Positions 12,034 to 23,231 of a DNA stretch of 64,000 nucleotides are shown piece by piece. Numbering within the stretch: position 1 is the stretch's first letter; every line of letters begins with the position of its first letter. The notes under the pieces were generated by a model, which searched no databases, had not been told where the DNA came from, and saw only the letters and a list, made by a program, of their open reading frames with translations. Both the position numbers and the translations under genes were made by a program. Origin of the DNA: Celoporthe dispersa (taxonomy: Eukaryota; Ascomycota; Sordariomycetes; Diaporthales; Cryphonectriaceae). The stretch covers positions 2,554,501 through 2,618,500 of the forward strand of contig WAID01000005.1 of assembly GCA_016584495.1 (NCBI GenBank), given 5' to 3'.

Positions 12034-13103
12034 GTGTACAAGATACTGTTATCTTGTCAGTGCCGGTGTAACAAAGTCTGGCGGAAGCAGGGTCCGCGCA
12101 GGGGCAAATATAGCTGTACATAGTTCAGCTCTACTGCTTCCAATAAGGTATGCAGAACATCATACCTGGAATTTGAGCCGTCACTCTCAATGTAATGGAA
12201 GTCAAAGAGCACCAAACTAAAAAATGTTGTACTTGGATTCCTCCGACTCTTGGTGGCTTAAGTTTGCATCCCGGCAGAGACTTTACACCGACGCCATCAG
12301 CTACTACACCAAATAGAGATGTCCAATAGAATCGCGCCTCTTCATAATATAGTTTCACTAGCTAGGTGCCCGTATACGAACACTTCATCCTAAATTCTCC
12401 TATAATGCGCTACTTCTTACGGTTGTACGAAGCATATCATTCAGAGCACCTGGGGAGGCTGGCAACCTTCTTGTCATCGATGCTATGCTCGAAGAGAAGC
12501 TCAGTAGAAGTCCGGTCCTGGTGGAGAAGTGTGACCCACAAGAAAGCATCGCAGGCAAGCAAAACACCAAGCGAGGGTCAGAAAAAAAAAACGCGTTGAC
12601 CGAAGAGGTCGGTTGCCAGCTGAATGGACACTTACCCCTGGATGGTCCGTGGTAAGCGGGGCCGACGCCGATTCTGAGAGCTTATCTTGGACAAGGCGCC
12701 ACGTATTCGGCATTTGTAAAAGTACGTTACTCGTGGCCAGAAGGCCCCAAAAATGGTGTTCGGACACGCATCTCCGTAGCACTGCGGATCATCGCGGCCC
12801 CGGTGTCCGAAGGTCTTCGTGCACCTATTGGATTTAGGTTCGTGTTGCCAGATCGAGTTGAACCATCCTCAGGGTTGTTGGACTGCCGATAGCCTCAGCC
12901 TGGTGGTGCTCTTCTGTACCGATGGACGGCGGCGGCGCAACCGCTACATGCACTCGGTCATCGGATTGAGATGCCGAATAGCTAGACTCGGACCTGCGCG
13001 TAGGTAATGGTAAAAGATAAGTTGCCCATAAGCTACAATATGACCTAGAATTATCCTTGAATCCAGAGAATTGTATCTTCATACTCGCCTCCTTGTAGCC
13101 ACC
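12034..13103. promoter_or_regulatory. Intergenic region upstream of the polyketide synthase
   Basis: About 1.07 kb between the GH88 stop and the PKS start. No conserved protein is seen. The half containing 12750-13000 carries several TCGGA half-sites (12760, 12961, 12988) and a TCCGA (12806), matching halves of the palindrome found at other cluster promoters. The boundary between the polysaccharide locus and the biosynthetic cluster probably lies here. Confidence 0.5.
12759..12811. repeat. Inverted repeat upstream of the PKS
   Basis: TTCGGACAC at 12759-12767 is exactly inverted as GTGTCCGAA at 12803-12811. The arms contain the TCGGA/TCCGA half-sites of the proposed cluster operator, here separated by about 40 bases rather than one. 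It lies about 300 bp upstream of the PKS start. Confidence 0.5.
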
Positions 13104-16100
13104 ATGGTAATTCATACGCCCACCACGACAGACAGCCTTGGCCACTCTGGCGCTTCCAGTGACGCCGTTGACTCCAAAATGAAGCTCCTCTACTTCAGCA
13201 ATGAGTTTCCCAGAGACGACCTGCAGGACGTCTTTCGCAAGATTCACCTGCTAGTCAAGGCTGAGGGCCATGACACCCTTGCTCGCTTCGTTGACGAGGC
13301 TACGCTTGCAGTCCGCGACGAGATCCGCTCCCTTCAACCAGCTCTGCGTGACGCAATCCCGCCTTTCGAAAGTGTGCTGGATTTCGTTGACTTTGCCGAC
13401 GTCCGCAAGGGACCCCTCTGCGGTTCAATAGATGGCATACTTCTTTGTGTGCTTGAGCTGGGAGTACTGATAGGGTGCGTTTCACTGGACCTCTTTGTGC
13501 CGAAGCGACGCAATACTGAGAAAGTGACAGCTACCACGAGACCACTGCCAACGGTTCTGTCTTCGAAAACTCGGCAGACTCTTTGGCTGGGCTAGGAATT
13601 GGCCTGCTGGCTGCGGCGGCTGTATCTTTGGCATCTACCGTGTCTGAATTGCCCCAGACCGGTGCCGAAGCCGTTCGCCAGGCCTTCCGGCTGGGCGTTT
13701 TGGTCCATGAGGTATCACACAATCTGCACGCTATCAACTGGGCAGATGATGCACCACCGGACTCGTGGGCTTACGTCCTACCCAACTCTAACGCGGACGA
13801 AGTCCAACATGAGCTCGACATGATTCAAGGGAAAGAGGTCAGTGATACTTTTCTCCACGTGACCAGGCTCTGCTTCCCGAGTCCCTTTTTGACAAGATGT
13901 CTAGGACACGCCTGAATCTAGCAAGGTCTTCCTCAGTGCCCTTGGTCAAGCTTCTGTGACCATCAGCGGACCACCAACCAGACTCAATGCCCTATTTCGC
14001 ACAGCCGACTTCTTTCGCGACCGGAAACATATTGCTCTGCCTGTCTACGGCGGCCTCTGCCACGCCAAGCATATATACACGGAGAAACACATCGAATCAG
14101 TCGTCGAAACCGTGTCGATGAAGATATTAGAAGATGCAGTATCTACGCATAGGCTGGTATACTCGACAGCTACAGGGAAGCCGTTCCCTGCCAAGACTGC
14201 GTGTAGCCTTTTCAGATATGTCGTCCGGGAGATCCTGACACAGCCTATAAAGTGGGACGAAGTTGTCCACAGCCTGTCTCAACACGCGCGGGACACAGAA
14301 ATATCCCAATTTCGGGCTATTGTCTTCCGCATGTCATTGCCAGCTAAAGATGTTATGACGGCTATGGAAGAGATTCCGAACATGGCTGCTACCACGGAAG
14401 AGCTGATGCCTTGGATCCACGACGAGACGAGAGCGCTGCCAGACAACGCAGCAGGCCCAACCAAGATTGCGATTGTCGGAATGTCGTGCAGAATGCCCGG
14501 TGGTGCAGACAGCACTGACAAATTCTGGGAACTTCTAGAAAGCGGCATCGATGTCTCGAGAAAGATACCGGCTGACCGTTTCGACGTGACTTCACACTTT
14601 GACCCCTCTGGCAAACGGGTCAACACCAGCCACACGCCATACGGATGTTTCATCGACGAGCCGGGTTTGTTTGACGCTCCGTTCTTCAATATGTCACCCC
14701 GCGAGGCCCAGCAGACGGACCCGATGCAAAGATTGGCGCTCGTCACGGCCTACGAGGCATTAGAGCGCGCCGGTTACGTCGCGAACCGGACAGCAGCGAC
14801 AAAACTAGAGCGTATCGGAACGTTCTACGGTCAGGCGAGCGATGACTATCGCGAGGTGAACACCGCACAAGAGATCAGTACATACTTTATCCCAGGGGGT
14901 TGTCGTGCATTCGGTCCCGGTGAGCATGATCCAGCCTGACCCAGAATAGTCAATCTCGGTGGTGACTTGAATATGTAACCCTTTTTGCCTTTGCATATCG
15001 AAGCTGACTCTAAAACTGCAGGACGCATCAACTACTTTTTCAAATTTGCTGGACCTAGCTATAGCATCGACACGGCGTGCTCGTCTAGTCTGGCCACAAT
15101 TCAAGTACGTGGAAGTTGCCCTCATTCTTTCATGATTGATTCCAAATAAGCAATGACTAAGAGACCTTTCTACTACTCCAGGTAGCATGCAGCTCACTCC
15201 AGAATGGCGAGCTTGATACTGCCGTTGTAGGCGGTGTCAATGTCTTAACCAATTCAGACGCTTTCGCAGGACTCAGCCATGGCCATTTCCTATCTAAAAC
15301 ACCGGGGGCGTGCAAGACCTGGGATGCAGACGCTGATGGCTATTGCCGAGCTGACGCTGTTGCATCAGTCGTGATGAAGAGACTTGACGATGCCCTCGCG
15401 GATAATGATAGGATATTAGGAGTGATCCTGGGAGCTGCGACAAACCATTCTGCCCAAGCCGTATCCATTACACACCCGCATTCAGGTCACCAGGAGTATC
15501 TGTCGCGACTTGTCCTTCGCCGTGCTGGCGTGGACCCCATGGACGTGTCATACGTCGAACTACACGGCACTGGGACGCAGGCCGGTGATGCCGAGGAGAT
15601 ACAGTCCGTCTCACAAGTGTTCGCACCGCTGCCTAGTCGTCGCAACGACAAGAGGCCTATACACATAGGTGCCGTCAAAGCAAACATCGGACAGTACGTC
15701 GCCCTTTCTTCAATGCTGTGGTATCCTTTTAATTTTTCAGCATGCTTCTGGAGACTTTCAGTGGCCGTCAAGAGCTTCCCCCGCGATTACTACAGCCTCA
15801 TTGATAGTAACTTTTGACTAACTTCAAACAGTAGCGAAGCTGCCGCCGGAGTCACTGCTTTGGTAAAAGTGCTCCTCATGATGCAGAACAATGCAATTCC
15901 TCCACATATCGGAATCAGAAGCGCCATCAACCCCAAGGTGCAACAGGAAGTAGGAAAGCGTAATATCAGTATTGCGTTCGAGCGGACGGGTTGGCTTCGA
16001 AATGGCAACAAGAAGCGGATCGCGGCAGTGAATAACTTCAGCGCAGCTGGAGGAAACACAACCCTTCTCTTGGAGGATGCCCCTGAAAAACCTCCGAACG

Positions 16101-19073
16101 ATCCTGCTTGCGACCCACGATCAGCGCAGGTGATTTCAGTCTCTGCGAAAAGCAAACCTTCCCTGAAGGGAAATTTGGAGAGGCTACTTCACTACTTGGA
16201 CAAGAATCCAAACCTTTCAGTAGCAGACCTGTCTTACTCAACGACAGCACGCCGATACAGCCACAACAATCGCGTTGCCTTTGCTGCTTCCACCATCTCT
16301 GAGGCGCAGAAGAAGCTTAAATCTGCGTTGGCTAATATCGACTCACACAAGGCGATTCCGTCAACAGGGCCACCCCCAGTTGTGTTTGCTTTTACCGGCC
16401 AGGGCGCATCTTTCAAGTCGTTCAATCTCGAGCTCTTTCACGACTTTCCCGACTTCCGCTCCCATATCATGCATCTGGATGCGCTTGCTCAGAGTCAGGG
16501 ATTTCCCTCGTTCATCCCAGTGCTGGACGGCAGCCATGCTCGGGATTTTGCTCATTCCCCTGTCATCACTCAGTTAGCCTTAGTGTGTACTGAGATCGCT
16601 CTGGCGAAGCTTTGGGCCAGTCTAGGCGTCAAGCCTGATGTAGTCGTTGGGCACAGCTTGGGTGAATATGCAGCGCTTCACAGTGAGTTCGACTTTGTCA
16701 TTGTGCTTTCAGTACGTTTCGCTGACTTAGCAATATTCAAGTGGCGGGTGTACTTTCGGCGAGTGACGCTATCTACCTCGTTGGTAAACGTGCAACAATG
16801 CTCGAACAAAACTGCCAAATAGGCAGCCACAAAATGGTCGCCATACGAGCCTCTCTCGCTGCCGTTCACGAGGCTACCAATGGCAAAGGATTTTCCTACG
16901 ACATCGCCTGTATTAATGGGCCCAACGATACCGTCATCAGCGGTCATGCGTCGGAGATGGACCGCATAGGGAGCACTCTAGAGGGTGCAGGATTCAAGCA
17001 GATACCTCTCGATGTGGCATTTGCATTCCATTCTTCTCAAATGGACCCCATCCTCGATGATTTCGAAGACATGGCCAATCGCAGCGTGGTCTTTCAGCCG
17101 CCTCAACTCCCTGTCGTCTCTCCACTTCTAGGCAAAGTGATCTTCGACGATAAGTCGATTGGTGCTGCCTATTTCCGTCGGGCAACGCGCGAGACGGTAG
17201 ACTTCCTTACTGCTCTACGGGCTGCTCACGAGGTTGGTACTATCGAGGAGGATATGGCCTGGGTGGAGATTGGACCTCATCCAGTCTGCTTAGGCTTTGT
17301 CAAGAGCTCACTGTCCAATAACAGCATCGCAGTGCCATCAATGAGACGGGGTGAGGATAACTGGACGACTATGGCCCAGAGTCTTGCTGTCTTGCACTGC
17401 GCTGGTCTCAAGATCAACTGGACCGTCTTGCATACTCCTTTCGAAAAGAGCCTCCGCCTCTTGGATCTGCCCACCTACGCTTGGAACAACAAAACACACT
17501 GGATTCAATATAACGGGGACTGGGCTCTGACAAAAGGAAACTCGTTCTACGATGAGGAAAAGAGGCTCGCAGCTGGGACAGCCACGTCTGCAACTCTACC
17601 TGTATCGAGTCTGAGCACTTCATCGGTACAGAGAGTCATCTATGAGGATATCCAAGGTGGCCAAGGAACCGTCACTATACAGTCTGACTTGTCACACCCA
17701 GAGCTGCGAGCAGCGGCGTGGGGCCATAAGATGAACAATTGCGGTGTTGTCACAAGTGTAAGATCAGGCCTGTCATCCCCAATCACTTGAGAAGACTCTC
17801 ATTGACATTCCCGCAGTCTATCCATGCCGATATTGCATACACCATTGGGAATTATCTTTACAAAAAGTTCTTCCCGGGGAGCGAAGCGCACGTGAATATA
17901 ACAAACCTGGAGGTCTTAAAGGGCCTTGTTGCCAACAACAACCCCGAGAAGTCGCAGCTCATCCAAGTCACAGCCACGACCGCAGACATCGCCACCAAGC
18001 AGGCCAAGCTAGAGTGGTTCAACGTGCGTCCCGATAACACGGTCGACGATCCATTTGCAAGCGCAACTCTTATCTATGGAGATGCAGACGAATGGCTGGA
18101 CTCATGGACCTCAATGACCCATCTGATCCAAGGCCGCATTGCAGACCTTGGACAGCTGGCGCAGGACGGCATCGCGAACCGTTTTACTCGCAACATGGCC
18201 TATCTGCTCTTTGCGAACAATCTTGTCGACTACGCCGATAAATATCGTGGAATGCAGGCCGTCGCGCTTCACGGCCTCGAGGCCTTTGCCGACGTCGAAC
18301 TATCCAGTGAGCAGGGCGGCACCTGGACTATCCCACCGCATTTCATCGACAGTGTTTGCCATCTAGCTGGTTTCATCATGAATGTCTCCGACGATTTTGA
18401 TAGCAGGAAGAACTTCAGCGTTACGCCCGGATGGCGCTCTCTTCGTCTTGCAAGACCTCTCGTACCCGGCGGCAAATATCAGTCCTACGTTAAGATGATC
18501 CCAACGCGACAGGACATAAACACGTATTTCGGAGATGTCTACATCCTTCAGGAAGACAAAATCATTGGGATGATGGGAGGCATCCAGTTCCATCGCTATC
18601 CTCGCATCTTACTCAGTCGCTTTTTCTCTGCACCCGATGACACTACAGCTCCGCCTATGGCTACTTCTACATCAGCAAAGGCTGCTGGAGCCGGACCCGC
18701 GCATATCGTCCCCGACAAGAAGCGACCTGCTCTTCCGGAACCAACAATTCCAGCAGCTGTTCCTGCAGCCTCCATCCCAGTCGTCCCAGCCGCAGCAGCC
18801 TCACCCCCTAAGTCCTTGCAGAGCAGCCCGAGCGCCGAGACTGGTTCGACAACGGCCAAAGCCTTCCAGATCATTGCCAATGAGGCGGCTGTGGATGTTT
18901 CCGAGTTGGTCGACGACGCGAGCTTCGCCAACCTCGGCATTGACTCACTCATGAGTCTGGTCATCTCCGAGAAGTTCCGAGAGCAACTTGGTATCACCGT
19001 CTCTGGGAGCCTTTTCCTCGAGTACCCGAGCATTGGAGAATTACGAAACTGGTTACAGGAATACTACAATTAG
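13104..19073 (+). CDS. Non-reducing polyketide synthase SAT-KS-AT-PT-ACP (atrochrysone-carboxylate-synthase type)
   Basis: Eight exons (13104-13474, 13531-13837, 13905-14919, 15022-15104, 15182-15693, 15832-16682, 16742-17757, 17817-19073) join without any phase conflict to 1803 residues. Start context is GCCACCATGG. Domains in order: SAT; KS from about 460 with DTACSSS (Cys584), ELHGTGTQAGD and KANIGHSEAAAG; AT with FTGQGA and GHSLGEYAA (Ser1038); PT with a His near 1375 (WGHKMNNCG) and Asp near 1563 (FIDSVCH); an Ala/Pro-rich linker; one ACP with LGIDSLMSL (Ser1762). There is no TE, CLC or reductase domain at the end. Non-reducing synthases of this layout are released by a separate metallo-beta-lactamase enzyme, present here at 41282, and usually make octaketide anthrone precursors. 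The SAT GXCXG position reads GLGIG, without the usual Cys. Product identity is inferred. Confidence 0.93.
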
Positions 19074-19552
19074 ATTCCAAAGTGCGCGGAATTTTGTATT
19101 TTTGACTGCGGTGTGAGGGTCGACTTTTGAAATGTCAGATTTCGGATTTGAATGAATGTTTTTTATCAGTCTTAGTTTAGTAGGAGTCAATATTACAGGC
19201 ACGAATAAACAGTTTTGCTACGCCTCAACTACTACATCTTCTCTAAACACTACTTCTTTACCCAATTTCCCCACTGCTTCCCCTTTTGTCTCTCGTCGTT
19301 TCGAGATGAACAGAGCACAGCGAGATCATCAAAGTTGGTTTTGCTGCGACTCCATCAGCGGAAGAAGTTGGACCCATCACCTCCTTGGGAGTCTTTAGAC
19401 TGACATGAAGAGCAGAGTTTATTAAAACTAGCCAAGATGACTTCCAAACAACCCCTTGTATCCATCCTGTTCTGTTTACTATACGTGGGGAACCTCTAGA
19501 GGGGCCTTTAGTCTCGACCACATCAGCCAACCCCTCATACTTGCCATGATCA
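19074..19552. other. Convergent 3' region, PKS / anthrone oxygenase
   Basis: About 480 bases between two converging stop codons. No coding sequence is recognised; it should hold both terminators. Confidence 0.45.
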
Positions 19553-20095
19553 TCATGACAAGGATATGCCCGTGGCTCCAACGACGGCGCCCAAAAGGGG
19601 GAAAATACACCTAGCCCCATGCAGCCACAGCCACGACGTCACAAGATCCTGCGTCTCCCCGATGTCGACAGCCATGGCATCTACCTGGCCCAGAAGTTTC
19701 AGGCTAAACAACCTGTTGTTCGTAGGCGCCATGAAAATCCATGTGAACGGTACCATGACAACTGTGATCAGCCCAGCCAAAGCAGGCACTCGCCACGGCT
19801 TTCGGGCGCTGCGTTTTGAAGCCGCGATGAAGCCATATAGAACACAGGTGGCGGCCGATATATTCGGCATAACCACGTGTCCGTAATGGTACATCCTGGC
19901 CCATTGATTGGCTAGGTGATGTCCGTCAGAGTCCGTATCCAGGAGGACGGGCACTGTGATCAGGCACAAGGACGCCATGGCTCCTGAAGAAAGAATTAGC
20001 GTTAACTCGAAGAGTTGTTAGTCTCACTAGATAGGCTGACCGGAGAGGAAGCTCCCTGCTATGACCGCGGTGGTCTGGCCGTTGATGATAGGCAT
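19553..20095 (-). CDS. DUF1772 anthrone-oxygenase-like protein
   Basis: Two exons (20041-20095 and 19553-19983, intron 57 nt) give 161 residues. The sequence shows the DUF1772 pattern: a small protein with several hydrophobic segments, GAMASLCLITVPVLLDT near the start, HYGHVVMPNISAATCVLYGF, and WLWLHGARCIFPLLGAVVG at the end. Relatives in known clusters (HypC of aflatoxin; TpcL/AgnL2 types) oxidise anthrones to anthraquinones, here expected to turn emodin anthrone into emodin. It probably sits in a membrane. It is divergent from the EthD gene, whose product would act in the step just before it. Confidence 0.86.
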
Positions 20096-20512
20096 GATCG
20101 CTGACTTGAAAGGAGTTCCAGAAAATGGTGAAGAGATTCGACGGGGATGCTTGTCTCGGTGGAGTTGTCGGGACTAGGTATTGATGCTTGCAGTGTGCTG
20201 TCATACCTCATAATTTCAAACAGAACGGAAGAGGTTCTTTTCAATGAGGGCTGTGCTGCACAAGGTTTCCGAGGTACGGACAGCGATGTCAGGGGGATGA
20301 GCTTCTCGGACTGCAAGGTGGGGTTCCATATCCGAAATTCCATGGAGGAGCCCCCTCCGCTCTCCCCCCTGACCTCCCAGGTCGAGAGAGTCAAAAACGG
20401 AGACCATCGCTCGGTACGATAGAAAAACCTTACTGAAAAGAGCATTTCATAACAATCCTTACTTATGTTGCTTAGTCGCTAAGGCGCGCTCACTATCCTG
20501 ATCATTCTCACT
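20096..20512. promoter_or_regulatory. Divergent promoter, anthrone oxygenase / EthD gene
   Basis: The 417-base divergent region contains TCGGA at 20306-20310 and TCCGA at 20331-20335, inverted half-sites 20 bases apart. No exact TCGGANTCCGA palindrome is present. Co-regulation of the two genes is likely from the arrangement. Confidence 0.5.
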
Positions 20513-21029
20513 ATGGCTGCTGTGCTGGATAGCGAAATCCCGCCGGTCCCGGCTGCGTCGGACGGCAAACATTTTCTGTGCTTGACTATCTGCGGCTACC
20601 GCCTACCTGGCATGAGCGAGGAGGCCTACAGACACCACATGACCAAGGTCCAAGCACCCATGACGCAGGACCTGATGGTGAAGTATGGCGTCAAGCGATG
20701 GACAATGGTCAGTTCATCTCTTCTCTGCCGAAAACTTCTGGAAACCACATCTGACCTTCTAGGTTCACAACAACACCGAAAGCCGCAAACTCATGAAGCG
20801 ACTGTTTGATCACGACATGAGGAACTTGGCGGATTTTGACTGTTTCAGCCAGGTCGTTTTCAAGGACGTGGACGATTACAAGAGGATGCAACAAGACCCC
20901 TGGTTCAAGGAGAAATTGGGCCCCGATCATAAGAACTTTGCGGACACCCAGCGGAGCATCATGACACTCGGCTGGATCACAGAGTACATTAGGGATGGAG
21001 AAGTTGTGGACGGTATGAAGTACTGTTAG
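20513..21029 (+). CDS. EthD-domain decarboxylase-like protein
   Basis: Exons 20513-20707 and 20763-21029 give 153 residues. The EthD pattern is clear: CLTICGYRLPGMSEEAYRHH with a conserved His pair, a second half beginning HNNTESRKL and the segment DFDCFSQVVFKDVDDYKRMQ. Small EthD proteins of this type (TpcK and AgnL1 in related clusters) remove the carboxyl group of atrochrysone carboxylic acid or dehydrate its product. It is expected to be soluble and cytosolic. It is paired head-to-head with the anthrone oxygenase gene. Confidence 0.87.
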
Positions 21030-21796
21030 GCCAACTCACATAAGCTGCCGAGGTCGTACTCTCTTGCCTCGGGGATCCGCATGCTATCAGGCAAAGATAC
21101 CGTTAGCTAATCATCGCATGAATATGTACTTGGACTGCCACGAAAGTTTTCACAATGAAAACTTTATGACTGGAGATGTTCTAGAAGTTCTTCGCAGGAC
21201 CTTTAACGTGCTTCTCATTACATCACTAGTGGTCCAAACATAGTAATTCATAGTGCCTTCAGGAAAGTCAGGCACTTTAAATCCGCTTGCATCCTGCGGA
21301 TTATTGATTGATTGACTAATTAATGCTTATTACGCTACTGCTGCCGAGGCGAGTCTTGTAGTAGGCAAAAGATGTGTCAGCACTGTAGCTGGCAACTATT
21401 TCCAATTTGTAAAACGCTCCTTAGTTAAACCCATGAACCCAAATTTCAAGCCTCCCAATCAGCTACGGCCAATACATGCGCATATATTAGTGACTTTCAT
21501 TGTTTACCTGCACTTTCAAACGCAATATAGTTCTCTTCAGTCCTAATCAATCCCATATCGCTCTCTACCTTATATAATCATATTGATAGCTTATTGAACT
21601 TTAGATATTATTTGACATCTCATTGAACTTGAAATCGCATGACATGAAGGATATGGGTTGTGCAAATCAGTACAGAACAAGACAACATTGTATGTAATGG
21701 GTCTGATTCGTTGAAGAATGCGGGCACAAGAAAAATGCGTTCCTAAACTTGAAGCCGAAATTCTGCGGACGGATACATGATCGCATACAAGATTGC
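21030..21796. other. Convergent 3' region, EthD / NmrA-like gene
   Basis: About 770 bases, rather AT-rich in the second half, between converging stops. I see no coding sequence, RNA gene or repeat that I can name. Confidence 0.4.
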
Positions 21797-22585
21797 TTAT
21801 CCATACATTGGGAGGTATTTGTGAATCCAAGGAAAGTAGTGCCTCAACAAGCCCGTCAGAATAACCATCGGCGTCCCCTTTGGAAACTTTGCGCTGGTGC
21901 CCCGAATTTTGTGAACAACACCAACATTCTTCCCATCATACTTCCCACTTTTATCGCAAACAGCCTCTATCATACCTGCGGACAGGTCCAAGTAACTGAT
22001 GAAACTTTCCTCGTCGTCAAGGGTTAATTCGTGGCCCCTGGCGACGTCTACCGCGAGGCCGCCAGGCTTGATGAAGATCGTCTGGACCCAGTCACTCTGC
22101 CCACGCAAAAAGGTCTCGGTGACTCGAAGGTCGTCGTATACGAAAGACGCAGCTTTTAGCATAATAGGGCGGAACCACCATGGCATATCGTGGGCCAGAT
22201 GGTCGTCGATGGTGGCCGAGCTTAGCAAGACGAGCTTGGGGGCCTTAAACCTTGGCCCATCCTCAGCACGAAGATGATGCAAAGCTTCGACCACGATACG
22301 TGCTGTATCCTGGGCGAGGCTGCACCCAGGAACGTTGTCGTTGCAGGTAACGACAAGAAAGACGGCTTGGGTTCCTCGGATGCAGTCGGTTATCAACGAA
22401 ACGTCGTAGATGCTGCCATCGAATACTTCGACTTGCTTATTATCGATGACTTCAGGCAAGATTTTATGCAGCTTGTTCCTGTTGCGGCAGTAGGCGTGAA
22501 TTGTGTTGGAGGGTGATTGAAGAAGATTTTGCACAAGGCCTTTGCCACAGTTACCTGTGGCCCCGAGAACAGCGTAGACGCCCAT
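21797..22585 (-). CDS. NmrA-like NAD(P)-binding oxidoreductase (averufin-oxidase-like)
   Basis: A single exon encodes 262 residues. The N-terminus has the Rossmann motif GATGNCGKGLV, followed by strand-turn patterns typical of NmrA/atypical short-chain dehydrogenases (AVFLVVTCND, KLVLLSSATI, TIFIKPGGL). Proteins of this type recur in aflatoxin (AflX/averufin-oxidase group) and monodictyphenone-type clusters, where they take part in oxidation or rearrangement of anthraquinone intermediates. The exact reaction here is unknown. It is divergent from the P450 gene, and an exact copy of the proposed operator lies between them. Confidence 0.83.
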   Translation of the reverse strand: MGVYAVLGATGNCGKGLVQNLLQSPSNTIHAYCRNRNKLHKILPEVIDNKQVEVFDGSIYDVSLITDCIRGTQAVFLVVTCNDNVPGCSLAQDTARIVVEALHHLRAEDGPRFKAPKLVLLSSATIDDHLAHDMPWWFRPIMLKAASFVYDDLRVTETFLRGQSDWVQTIFIKPGGLAVDVARGHELTLDDEESFISYLDLSAGMIEAVCDKSGKYDGKNVGVVHKIRGTSAKFPKGTPMVILTGLLRHYFPWIHKYLPMYG

Positions 22586-23231
22586 GATTGAGGATTCCTG
22601 GAGCAGACCAGACCAGCGCCTTTCACTATACGATCAGGGACGGTTAGGGCAAAGGACGATTAATTGTTCCCGTAATATGGAGGCAGAGTGTTGAGAATTG
22701 TCTGATGGTGGACTAGCAGGCCTCAGATCGCACAAGTTAGGAATAAGCTAACACTGATCTGAAGGTCGGAGATGTTGTCTCGGTCGGACATAGTGAAAAT
22801 TTGTGCGCGATGGTCTCTCCGACTACCGACGCCCATGTGAATTTTTTTTTTTTTTGTCACAGCTACGTTCAAATATTTTCCTCGTGGACCGCAGCTGACA
22901 GCGGCGTAAATGCATGGTCGGAATCCGACACTGCCGAATTCACATTTTTTTTAGTTTCAAGGGACGCCTGCGGCAACCCCCTGGCGTGTTGAAGTTCCTT
23001 ATCACCGCAGTCCATCACCGAATCTATCCGTTGAATGTGGAGAGGGTCATGCTTGAGACTGCGAGAACAGGCTTGTATGTGTACTTGGATGTGCTGCCGT
23101 GTTGTTTAGCATCTTGAGCCTCAGGAGCTACCTTTGAAGAATTGAATTTCGCCTCACAGTTTTGTCCACTTGATCCCTCAGCATTCTCTCGTCACTTGGG
23201 TACCAAAGAGCTATCACGCGTTCACGCTAGC
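22586..23231. promoter_or_regulatory. Divergent promoter, NmrA-like / P450
   Basis: About 646 bases between divergent starts. It carries the palindrome TCGGAATCCGA at 22918-22928 almost midway, and a TCGGA near 22763. Two runs of T (about 22841-22855 and 22945) are also present. Confidence 0.6.
22918..22928. promoter_or_regulatory. Candidate operator TCGGAATCCGA
   Basis: An 11-bp palindrome fitting the AflR-type consensus TCG-N5-CGA and identical to the reverse complement of the site at 40936. It is about 304 bp upstream of the P450 start and 333 bp upstream of the NmrA-like start. Confidence 0.68.

Noticed and set aside
12366..13007. Several 60-90-codon frames upstream of the PKS
   Set aside because: Overlapping in many frames, no recognisable sequence; the region is better read as promoter DNA.
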